In this document: piece after piece, positions 12,873 to 22,524 of the stretch
Layout: the number at the start of each line of letters is the position of its first letter
How positions within the stretch are numbered: position 1 is the first letter of the stretch
Source: Lepraria neglecta
Taxonomy: Eukaryota; Ascomycota; Lecanoromycetes; Lecanorales; Stereocaulaceae
Reading direction: 5' to 3'
Assembly (NCBI GenBank): GCA_033220425.1
Contig: CM065651.1
Coordinates: forward strand, 4,650,001-4,714,000
Length of the DNA: 64,000 bases
The notes under the pieces: model-generated
Databases searched by the model: none
What the model was told of the DNA's origin: nothing
What the model saw: the letters and a program-made list of their open reading frames with translations, nothing else
Position numbers and translations under genes: made by a program

Positions 12873-14336
12873 GGGCACTCACTTGTATAATTATAATACC
12901 TTTTAAAGAAATATATAAAGTAGATTAATTAGCCTTTATACTACTTAATAAGTTAATAAGGGATTATAGTATACTAAAATTAATAATATCCGATAGAGAT
13001 AAGTTATTTACTTCTAACTACTAGAAAACGCTTATAGTAGTAATTAGAACTAAACTTCGGATATTAATAGTATATTATCTATAGACTAATAGATAAACAG
13101 AACGTACAAATTAGATAATAGAAGTATATCTAAGATATTATATAAACTAGAAGTAAGATAACTAGGTTTTACTACTTCTAATAGTATAACTAGCGTATAA
13201 TAATAAGAGGTTAGATATAATAGGCCTGACTCTATTCTTTACTAACTATAGAAAGAATATAAATACGTTTCTATAACCTAGGGAAGGACCTAATATAGAA
13301 AAAGCCTTAGTTAAGGTAGATAAGCTAAAGAACTTATATAAGGAGATATAAAGGTCTATTAAAAGCTCTAATACTAAGTTAAAGGAATAAGTCGATAGGA
13401 AAAGAAAGAATATTCCTTAGCTAAAAGAGGGAGATAAAGTATACCTCCTAATAAGAAATATAAGGATAACGAGACTAAGTAAGAAACTAGATTATATTAA
13501 GGTCGGACTATTCTTGATTAAATAGATAAAAGGACTAGTTAACTATAAACTCTAACTTCCGCCTAATACAAAGGTATATCCGGTATTCTATATCTTACTC
13601 CTAGAGCTAGTAGACTCTAGTATACCTCTCTAAGAAACGTTTTACTATAATATTAAGGAAGAAATAGAGTATAAGGTCGAGAAGATCCTAGATAGAAGAA
13701 ATTAGTTCTATCTAGTTAAATAGAAAGGGTATAATAAAATAGAAAATATCTAGGAACCTCTTAGGAACCTTGCGGGGAACTGTAGGGAATATCTCTAAGA
13801 GTTCTATTAGAGATAAGAGAAGACTAGTCGAACCTCTTAGGGACTTCTATTCTGCTAGGGAGATCGAACCGCTTAGATAAGATATTAAATATTAAGTCGT
13901 TAGAAGACTCAGGAGGGATACATTAATCCTCCTCTAATTCTCTAATATTCTATAACTCTTAGTCTACTATTCTCTTCTTCTCGTTCTCGACGGAATTTAG
14001 CTACGCTTAAAGACGTACTAGTTTCGCGAGCATATCGGTTACTTCTTCTCGTAGCTCGTTACGCCGTTTTTTAACACGACGTATTTCAAGGGGCGACACT
14101 ATAAGGTTATATTTCCTACTACTAGTAATACAACTCGAATATCTATCGGAATCAGCACCTATAAGGTACTACTTGCCATTAGTAATACATCGGGAATATA
14201 GTCGTATAACAAAGTCGGAAAGCTTACTAGCCAACTCCTTTGAACGGATAGTTAGGTTAGATAATCGTTTAGTACAAACGGGTGGCATGAAGGATAGATA
14301 GTTTCTCAGGACGAGAAATCTGGAGGGGGGAGCTAG

Positions 14337-14748
14337 TGTTAGAACTAGTATATTCTGACAGGACTATCGCGAAGGACACGGAGCTTCGGACAGGATAGGC
14401 AAGTTAAGCGATAATTATAATGATCGCAGTGCGAGCAATACTATCAAGAATGATAATCGTAATGATCGTAGTACGAGCAACGCTATTATGAAGGGCTTGG
14501 CGGGATTTCCTATTACTATATATACGAGTACTTGCTTACTACTTGGAGTATTGTGCTTAACTTCCTATTTAATTATTTACTATATACGATAGATCTCTTA
14601 GGCTAGACACTGAACATATATTACTCGATTATATACCAGACCCGTCTAGCATTACTGAAGCCTGCTTCATACTCTTATTGGCTGTACCTCCATCCCTATT
14701 GAGAATCAATCTATATACGACCGTCGGTATGCAACACGGTTCGTAACA
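14337..14748 (+). repeat. 3' LTR of the chromovirus
   Basis: It starts TGTTAGAACTAG and ends CGGTTCGTAACA, with intact TGTTA/TAACA inverted termini. The polypurine-like AGAAATCTGGAGGGGGGAG lies immediately upstream (about 14314-14332) and is the likely plus-strand primer tract. Confidence 0.92.
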
Positions 14749-15253
14749 TCTGGTAGGCTTCTAAGATATTAACGACTTTAACCCTATTCCTACTGCCCCC
14801 CTACTGCTTAACGGTATAGCCGCACGCCGGTTACAGCAGTAAACATTCTCGCAGCTACCTTCTTAGTATCGTATTCCTACCTCTTCAGCAGCGATAGGTA
14901 CGCGGGGGGCAAGAGGTAAGGCGCGGAAGAAGTCGAAAAAGTTAGAGTCTTAGGAGAGGCGGAATAGGCAGGATACGGAGGTAAAGGCAGAGAGGGCGGT
15001 AAAATAAGCTACTAGTAAGGCAGCGGCAGCGGCGAGGAGAGAGGAGAAGCGTATAGAGCCTAGAAAGGATGATATCTCCTAATTAGCAGATATAATGCGG
15101 TTGTTATCTCTAATTAGGAATGACTCGGAGTAGTAGTAGCTTAGCTAGCAAGCTTGCCCCTATCCCTCTCCGCCCAACCCCTATGCGGTAGCGATATCAA
15201 CGGTAGTAGCGAGGGTAGTATAGTATGCGACGGCGACATGTAGTATGCTTTAA
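14749..15253 (+). other. Decayed remnant right of the gypsy element
   Basis: This is the continuation of the sequence the gypsy element inserted into, marked by the second TCTGG copy. A broken plus frame (about 14889-15253) reads as a basic, Ala/Lys/Arg-rich stretch (SKAAAAARREEKR) followed by a Pro-rich tail. RIP here is milder. It may be the end of a transposase or gag; no domain is recognisable. Base composition turns to ordinary at about 15,250, the border of the AT-rich block. Confidence 0.3.
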
Positions 15254-15931
15254 ATGCGCGATCGCCACACCTCCAGCTCGCTTAGCTGGATAGCTTCAGC
15301 CACTATGCCAAATACGGTTTAAAGGGGGACTGCCAGAATTAAGCGAGGGGGCCTGTCCGCAGAGGACTTGCATTTCGCCCGCCTTCCCTACCCCCGGAGC
15401 GGCCCCCAAAATTCTGATTTTCTCGCGCCAATGGTTCTGCAATCGACGGTATTTGAAATCGTCATCGAATCCTTCGAATCCTTCAGACAAGAATAGCTAT
15501 GATCTTCTCCAATCATTCTCGAGGTCCACATGTTCGGGCAGATTCCTCGCATCTAGCCTCCCATAGGCCCTGTCTGCGGCACAGCAGCTTGAAACGTCGC
15601 GTGCCGTCTTCTCCTGCATTTCAATAAATGTGGAGTTTGAGGCTGAGCTTGATTCTTCAGCAGAGTAAGAGATAGGACCCTTCGTCATACAATTTTCCCC
15701 TCTATCCCTTCTCCCTCGTGTCTTGCTCGCAGTCCCATTCTCTACAAAATGCTTCGAATGCCGTGAGGCTTCTTCGAGCGCGCCGTTCTTTGCGATCGCT
15801 ACAGATCTTCTCTTGTCACTTTTACATGTCTCCAACCACATAGAGATGCGCAATCGCCCTGCAAGTCTTAGCGACCAGTGAAGCTTGAAACACCATTCTA
15901 GCATCCCAGACATTACTAGTAGTGAGCGGAG
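15254..15931. other. Intergenic, upstream of the membrane protein gene
   Basis: No gene is supported. Two minus-strand open frames (64 and 138 codons) lie here, with ordinary composition, no recognisable domain and no splice signals linking them. The segment probably holds the promoter of the gene starting at 15932. Confidence 0.4.
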
Positions 15932-18252
15932 ATGCTTTTCGATTTGGTCAGCGTCACGAACCAGACAATCGGCATCCTCGGCGTTACCTTGGCGACCTTC
16001 AGTTTCCGAGATGCACTCTACCTCAACTCATTTCCTGGAAGTTATGATTATTCACTAGACAATTATGGCGCGTATAATGAATCATCGTTCATTTTCGCAG
16101 ACGCCTGTCTGCAAGCCGATGGTACCCAGAATTGTAGTGCCTCCTGTTCGAACAGTGGGACGATTTTTGAGAATCTGTACACCTTGCATAATTGCATGGT
16201 GTACCCGACAGTAGCAGATCAGTATGCGGCCAAAAACCTAACAGAGGAAGCTGTGGCCTTGATTGAAAGGCTGCATATAAACCCCTCCACAACAAATTTG
16301 CCAAATTCCTCTCAAACGCCACCTATGAAACAGCAAATTCAGTCCTGTCTTGTCAGTTACTGTGCGTTACTGCCAGGATGTCAAGCCTTCTACTCGGAGG
16401 AAAGTCCTACCGAAGCAGGCTCCAACGACACTAACTATGATAGCGATGGCTATGCCTCTCCGTTTGATCCCAAAAGTGGATTTGATCTCAACATAGACGG
16501 CGAAACCTTGTCACAATCCATCTGTGATAGTCTTCCAACATCAATGAGTTCAGTAAATTCAGACATTGGTGGCATAGGTGTACGATACAATTAAATGATG
16601 GCGCAAACGGCGGAAACACCTCGCTGACTCCTCAACAGGTGTACGTATCTTATTGGATACAAGCTGGTCTTGCGCTTCTCGCATTCTTGGCGACTATGAT
16701 CTGGGACTCCTGGCTCTACTACGGTAGCATCGGCATTCTTGCTCCCTTCCACGGACTCGCAAAAGCGAATGAGAAAGCCCAACGCGTCCAAGTCGGAAGC
16801 AAGAGGCACTTGTCACGTCTGACCGTTGCACTAACGGATTTCCACAAGGCACAGTGCTTCTTCATGTTGGCAATCAATATCGCCGCCCAGGTTGTCGTAA
16901 GAAGAGGGGGCCTGCAACCGCAAAGCCTTCAACAAATCTACAACACCTACATCTTCATCAAAGTCCTTGCCATGAGTGGCTACCTCCCAATCACCTTCAC
17001 GCTCTTCAATTTACACCTCATGGACATGGTATCGTGGTATATGCTTGTTCTCTCATTCGGTAGCGTTGCTATGTCAATTGTGACTCTGGTGACGATGGGC
17101 AACTTCAACCCAAGCAAAGCAGATCTCGCCTACCTCAGCTCCTACGCCTCGAACGGTGGGCCTGAAAGTTGTGGCTCTTGGCAGCCTGCCGCATATTGCC
17201 TTACTTCCCTTGACTATATTGGTGGGGCCTACGGCATGGACACGACCAGCATCAATGACGTGGCTTTCAATATGCTGGCATTTTGCCTTGTCGTGTTCGT
17301 ACTCCTTGTCGTAGAGAAAAGCAAGATCTTCAAAAGTCGGCCCGCTCAGCGATTGATAGGCTGGCTCTGGAACATGGTGGTTTTGTGTCTGTCCGTTCTC
17401 GCAATACCTGCCTCTTGGCTTCAGAGCACTTGGAAACACCCTTTTACGCTGCGAGCCAGAGATAATATTGCCTCCGGTCCAGCAATCATAGCAAAATATT
17501 GTACCTTCTCCCGACATCCAAAGATTTATCGCTACTCACATCCGCTGACTGAGAAGATGTTGTCATGGAAGGAATCAGACTACTTCATCGCTTCTAAAGA
17601 AGCCAGCATGGGACTCGTGGCTAGCACAAGAAATGTCGCTCTCAAAACAGACTATTCTAGGCTTTTCATGAGGAAAGTCTTCGTCGCACTGGTGTATATG
17701 ACTTTCACAGGCTTCTATATTTACTGGTTCATGATTTTCTGCAATGACCTCGCTTGGTTTGCTTCGAATGGGTACTACAGCAGGACATGGAATTTCGGCC
17801 AGGTGGTTGCAATTACTGTCTGGGCCCCTCCGATATGTGAATATTTGCATCTTGAATTACGTAAGTATTATGTCAAGCTTACAAGCCTAGCCTCTATGAT
17901 GTACGCCTAAAGGGGAATTGTTGCTAATACTATCACAGGAGGCATGAAACGTGGATTCGATCACCGTCTACTACCTCCGTACAGGATTGTGAAAGACAAA
18001 GAGAAAGACGAAGAGATTGGTGTCGTGACTGAAGAGGGAACGCCTCTGAAAGACTATCCGGCCGAGCAGCAGAAAGAAGCTGACGAAACGGCGGAGCCGG
18101 CTGGAGAGTACACTTATGGTCATAAGAAAGGCGGGTACGGCAAGGTGGATAATGATAAGGATGAAATGGTCGCAGAGCACGAGGAGGAGGATATTACGTG
18201 GCGGATGTCGGATTTTCAACTTCCTCCCGTAGAGCCACTTTCTTATGACTGA
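15932..18252 (+). CDS. Polytopic membrane protein with Cys-rich N-terminal domain, 3 exons
   Basis: Exons 15932-16579, 16639-17860 and 17939-18252 give about 727 residues. Intron 1 (59 bp, GTACGA...CAG) joins IGG-IG to VYVSYW in phase 0. Intron 2 (78 bp, GTAAGT, branch GCTAATA, CACAG) joins in phase 1 to RGMKRGF. The first ~215 residues are Cys- and Asn-rich with several N-glycosylation sites and look extracellular. About eight hydrophobic helices follow in exon 2 (YWIQAGLALLAFLA, MVSWYMLVLSFG, FNMLAFCLVVFVLL, VFVALVYMTFTGFYIYW and others). The last 100 residues are charged (DKEKDEE, EHEEEDI) and cytosolic. The architecture resembles an uncharacterised fungal membrane protein family; transport or sensing is possible but unproven. 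In-frame stops lie just upstream of the ATG, supporting this start unless another 5' exon exists. Confidence 0.8.
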
Positions 18253-20223
18253 GATTTTAATGTTGATAATTTGAGATACCTCCAAAGCTTCCAGCATACA
18301 CCAGATTCAAAAGCATCAGGGCTGCTTGCTTCAAGTTGGTTTCCTCTAGACTACAGGTTAACAAAGCTTGAGCCTTCCAGCGCACGAGCTGATTTACATC
18401 CTCTTTTGCCACCCATCAACGATTAGGCTTTGGATTAGGCTGGAAAGGTGTCGTAGCAGAGGTAGCAAGCCGATCGAAGTCCACAATGGGTTGTGGAATT
18501 CGGGGCTGGAATGAACAAAAGTCGGACTGCAGCGTGAACCTGGCGGGAATGGCAAAAGAAAACGTAAAATTGAGGTCTACCTGGCCATGGAACATTTCGC
18601 ACTCCATAGTAACTGTTCTTACGTCATGCGATATATTCCAGCTCATATCGCGATGAGTCTCCTTTCCTCTTGTCTCCAGGACGTGGAAGCTTCTCCGGCT
18701 TGTATACTCGTTGCAAATCGAATGTGGAGAACGCTATGCCTCGTGCGGCCAAGGGTATCAATTGAATGAGAGAGAGGCCTCATGGGGAAGAGCTTCAAGA
18801 GGCTTGCGCGTCAATCACTCTTCTGAGAGAGTGTATTTCCCCTCATTCAAAAACGTATATCACAACCAATCCCTTGTCGAAACTCTGTTGGAGAAATATG
18901 CGGATTCGGGACTTCATTGCTGGTGGAAAATATGTTTCAATGGAGCCGGTCGAGTTTTCCGGAGCTCAACGAGGTCTCAAGAAGAGTGAAAAGCTCAGAG
19001 CCAAGGAATAGCATCATGACTTGGCGATGCTCGATGGCTGGTGCTTGTTGCCAAGCTGATGCAAAGGTAGTTTGCTAAGCTAAGAATACCACTTGCTTTT
19101 CAAACGAGGTTAAGGCTTGGAACCTTGGCCATTCACCTTTGCCATAGCGGCATGACGGACGCGGCTTCGTTCACGTTTACGAGTACTAGCAAATAACACG
19201 TGTGCACATCGTAGGTGAGGCTGCTGCTCCCACCGGCTACTTGCGTTGAGGAGAGGGAGCCGAGGAAGGAGAGCATGGATGATTCTACGGAGACCTAGTG
19301 TGCTGCGCTTGTGAGGAGCGTTCTAATACTAGTAAGGTTGATTATGGGAATGATTTGGCTGATGCGCCTGTTGGTGATGAATGGCCTGTTCTTGAGAGAG
19401 GAGTGTAAAGTAACTCTAATGATTCACTGGCCCTAGAACATACTTCAACATAGGTTATTATTGTCCAGTCTGCCGGAATGAAGCAGGATGGCTGAGCCTG
19501 TTTCGTAGAAGAGGTTGAAGGAGAAAGGTTGGGGAGTGGGTGGAGGCGAGTGCGTTGAAGACTAGCATTATGTAAGATGAGCAACTTGGTCTATTCAAAA
19601 TGCTCGCAAAATTCTTGGAGAACACGCATTGGCGTACCATCTGCTTGCGATTCACGCTGACATCTTCAATAGCCCTCAAGTGGCACAAGGGCTACAGGAT
19701 GTCATTGGTATTAGTATATAATTCTCGCAGCACTCCGACCTTGACCGACGTCGTCATCTGTGTCCTCTATCATTGTCTAATAGTACTCTGCATGTTGTCG
19801 CATCTCTTGATTTCCCTCATTTCGAGCAGTGTGGCTTGTCCAACATGTATTTCATACCCCTCTTACTGTACTCCGCTATAGCCGCTCCAACACTTTCAAT
19901 TGAAGATCACTGGCCTTCCATGAAGGATCGACCACTATATTCGCTTGGCTTCGTATCGACCTTCAGCGAGGACCCTCCAGCAGCCTGCCACAAGAGGCGG
20001 GTGCTTCTCCTCTTACGTTCCCCAGCACCAGTTCCAGAATCTGACGGCGGCCAATATCGGCTCGGTTGGCATATAAATCGAGGAGCGCAGCAGAGCCAGG
20101 ATTTGCAAAGGGTTGAGGCCTCGGCATAGTGGGTTTGGAATAAGGCGCCGGAGGATTGCGTTGTTGCAAGCAAGCTTTGACACAGTGAACAATGCTCTTG
20201 ATGGTTAACCAACTAATTAACTT
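18253..20223. other. Gene-poor stretch
   Basis: Only open frames under about 120 codons, overlapping on both strands, with no domain or convincing splice joins. A 76-codon minus frame (18416-18646) reads MECEMFHGQVDLNFTFSF and is the least random-looking, but I do not call it. Confidence 0.4.
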
Positions 20224-20349
20224 CTTGGCGGTTTAGGTGGTTGGTTTGCCTTTTTGACCCTCGTAGTTAGTCCGGTTTGGGATTTAAATGGTCCGGTTTA
20301 GACGGTCTAACTTATATGGTTGGTGGTTGAAACCACCTAAACCGCCAAG
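20224..20349. repeat. Perfect 19-bp inverted repeat
   Basis: CTTGGCGGTTTAGGTGGTT at 20224-20242 and its exact reverse complement at 20331-20349, separated by 88 bp. It can form a stem-loop and supports a transposon end or MITE. Confidence 0.8.
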
Positions 20350-20775
20350 GCCTGGAGGAGTAGATTTTCAGCTATATCGGGTTAGCGACTTGCTTTAAAA
20401 GGTTAGTAGCCCTAGCCCTATACCCGGGGTTTACCCGCAGAATTGCAGGCCTAAACCGAGATTTTTACCAAAACTTTTTAACTTCTGACTTATTTTATTC
20501 CTCGTCAACAATGGACTGTTCCGACAGCGAATTGTAACTTAAAATCATTAAGGGAACTCGGTCCGAGTTCGAGCGACTTCTCACCCGATTTTGGTGCAAT
20601 TTACACTAGAACTTAGTAAGATGCGGCTCCTTTCTAATATCCCCGCCCTTAAACCATTTAAACCATTAGTGACTACTGGTTTTAATGGTTTAGACGGTTT
20701 GACTTTTAAACCAGACCACCTACCAATTAAATCTCGTAGTTGGTCCGGTTTGCGTTTGAAACCAGACCACCGAGA
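20224..20775. mobile_element. Possible MITE-like, hAT-related element
   Basis: Clusters of GGTTT/AAACC motifs occur at both ends of a roughly 550-bp segment (20224-20349 and 20655-20775). A near-copy CTCGTAGTTAGTCCGGTTTG / CTCGTAGTTGGTCCGGTTTG appears in the left (20261) and right (20733) clusters. Dense subterminal GGTTT motifs are common in fungal hAT elements. Between them, a short frame starting at 20511 (MDCSDSEL, then a stop) could be the head of a lost transposase. No target duplication was found, so this is an inference. Confidence 0.35.
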
Positions 20776-22260
20776 CCATCAACAGCCTTGACAGTGAAGG
20801 AACGTTGCTTCGTGGCCCCAGGGACTTTGACTCGCGGGATGACAAATCTTTTAGAGCCGATCCGCGTGATAAGGCGGTCGAGAACAGCGCGGGTGAGAAT
20901 TACTCGAAAGAGACGAGTGCACTGCAACGCTGTCTCTCCTGGTCTCATAGACGAGAGGGTCAGAAGAGGGTCAGAAGAGGATAGAGGCGATCGGTCTTTG
21001 CGAAGCTTAAGCCCGAAATGTTTAGCGCCCTATTAGGCTTGGCGGTCGTCTCCTTTGGATCTCATTTACATTGACATGATAATATGAAATTCCATCGTCT
21101 TGATGGTAACTATGCGAACCTACGAACTACGCGGGTCCAATCCGTGTAGCGACTAGGGAGCAATTTGGCAAGAGCTGGCCGATTAGCTAGAAACGTGCAT
21201 GATGAAGGAGGTCTGGTAGGGACGACCGACGAGGGTAACCTATGGCAATGGAAAATTCTAGGAAAATGTGGTTCAAGACTTAGATGGTTGATACGATGAT
21301 TTCGAAGCTCACTAGAGCCAGCGTCCCACCCCAGCCGATACAACAACAACAATATCTCTGGAGGCATGGTCTACAGGCAACAAGTCTACCTCCATCCTCA
21401 CTTTCTTGAAACTGTACGCTCTGCACGAAAACACATATGTATCTTCATCAGCAGCCACAAGGCTAGTTTCTTATTTGGCAAAGAATTATGCATGTCAGAC
21501 TTCGCTAAATCTCGTTCGACACACCATCATCGGCGTCGAGTGAATACGCAAAGCCGAGCCCAGAAGCAATTTGGACAAATTCCTTTTCTGATTCCGGCAC
21601 CTATAAGGTCTTGCCTCAAATGCCTCAGATGGCTTGTTGCAGAGGTGTAAGAGGAGTATCGTGCAGTGAGGGCGTTGGAGATCGAGCGGACCTCCTTCCA
21701 TGCAATGGACGGAGTCATGACATTTTGTCCTCTCGGGTGAGACACCCGATAGCCGTGTAATATATCAGAATGATCTCACGTTCCAATGTCACAGAACAGT
21801 AACGAAAGATCGAGATTTGCGAGGGCTTCATGTTGACACAAAACAGCCTCACACGAGCGAGTGTTTTATCTTCAACCTCCAGCCTAAGCGTTCCTCGATT
21901 TGGGTGATCTCTGAAACGTGGAAACAGGTGTCAGTAACGTCCTATGCGATCTCTCGCCGCCTTCGCCTGATAATATGTCACCTTCAGGTCTGTCTTGCGG
22001 TAATTGAGCCTGGCAGAGCCATTGAGTGAGAATGGGTGGGAGCTTACTCCTCCTTCCAACAAAATCAAACCCACACGCCTAAGGCTGAGCGTCCAAATTG
22101 GACGGTACAGCCGGCTTAGAATCAGGGGTGCATATTTCTTTGGACCGCGGAGACCCAGCTCATGGCAATGAAGCTTAGGAATGCCATATATGCAACCATC
22201 TTTAAGGCTTACAGCAAGGTTGCATCCACCAGCTTGGGCTTTTTTGTAGCTGTTACATAC
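20776..22260. other. No supported gene
   Basis: Short overlapping open frames on both strands only. A 98-codon plus frame and a 73-codon minus frame at about 20,730-21,036 cover the same bases and neither shows a domain. Confidence 0.4.
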
Positions 22261-22440
22261 CACAAACTCGGAGTCCAGCGATTGGCAAATTTCCAAGCAG
22301 ATGTTATACCGTTGCTCTTGAGCGATGATCTTGTGCTGCACGTCGCTGAATCCAGAGGCCCCTTCAGCATCGCTTATACACTTGATAGCGCCGTGGAGAC
22401 CCTGAATACCCAATGCGTATGCTGTAGAAGCGAGAGACAT
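22261..22440 (-). pseudogene. Possible N-terminal fragment of a HeLo-type incompatibility protein
   Basis: A 60-codon minus-strand exon candidate begins MSLASTAYALGIQGLHGAIK and ends EFV at a good donor (GTATGT, 22260). The LGIQGLHGAIKCI pattern, then a spacer and KIIAQEQRY, resembles the start of HeLo domains (A-LG--GL--L--C---). These domains form the head of many fungal NACHT and kinase-like incompatibility proteins. No following exon could be recognised: the downstream frame (to 21931) loses the pattern. If real it is a broken relic; it may equally be chance. Confidence 0.25.
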
Positions 22441-22524
22441 AGCCGGGCGGGGATGTCGGGTTCGTGGAGAATGGCGCGATGGCTGAGGCGACCAATTCTG
22501 AAGACCTGCGCCATTGGATCCTAA

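Larger units (their letters stand above)
11910..12890. mobile_element. Non-coding ~0.98-kb insert with 8-bp target duplication
   Basis: Inserted into the chromovirus integrase. TTATAATA occurs on both sides (11902-11909 and 12891-12898); removing the insert and one copy restores the pol frame, so both ends are well defined. The 8-bp duplication suggests a hAT-like non-autonomous element, though I see no convincing terminal inverted repeats. The insert is visibly less AT-converted than its host over most of its length, retaining many CpA, TpG and GC-rich stretches, so it probably arrived after the main RIP damage or escaped it. The only open frames (about 60 codons, both strands) are chance readings. 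It contains the tandem repeats at 12026-12606. Confidence 0.7.
9400..13815 (+). pseudogene. Decayed pol: protease-RT-RNase H-integrase-chromodomain
   Basis: Protease motif I-D-S-R-A-T (9471-9488; DSGAT expected). RT runs about 10100-10560 with LKKGFIRES, LYIDYRKLN and KIFTKLDLRG, and the catalytic box decayed to Y-L-D-N (10539-10550). RNase H lies about 10960-11340. Integrase begins about 11640, is interrupted at 11909 and resumes at 12891, where the reading ...LLII | PFKE... would be seamless without the insert. A chromodomain (YKVEKILDRRN, FYLVK.KGY) is at about 13670-13810. Dozens of stops mean no product. Chromodomain chromoviruses are known to target heterochromatin, which fits the nested, AT-rich location. 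Confidence 0.85.
7185..14748 (+). mobile_element. Complete Ty3/gypsy chromovirus, RIP-inactivated
   Basis: Two 412-bp LTRs (7185-7596 and 14337-14748) start TGTTAG/TATTAG and end TAACA/TAATA, and they bound a gag-pol body in plus orientation. The flanks are TCTGG (7180-7184) and TCTGG (14749-14753), a perfect 5-bp target duplication, so the ends are secure. Order inside: gag with a decayed CCHC knuckle, protease, RT, RNase H, integrase (split by a later insertion at 11910-12890) and a C-terminal chromodomain. The LTR copies differ at about 46 positions by my manual count, all transitions, 34 of them A/T in the 5' copy. That is the mark of RIP rather than ordinary drift, so LTR divergence must not be used to date the insertion. 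Confidence 0.93.

Noticed and set aside
7185-14748. Dating the chromovirus from LTR divergence
   Set aside because: The differences are transitions from RIP, not clock-like substitutions.
15497-15913. 138-codon minus frame next to the RIP border
   Set aside because: No domain, no splice partners, and it occupies the likely promoter of the membrane gene.
17074-17517. 147-codon minus frame
   Set aside because: Antisense shadow of exon 2 of the membrane protein gene.
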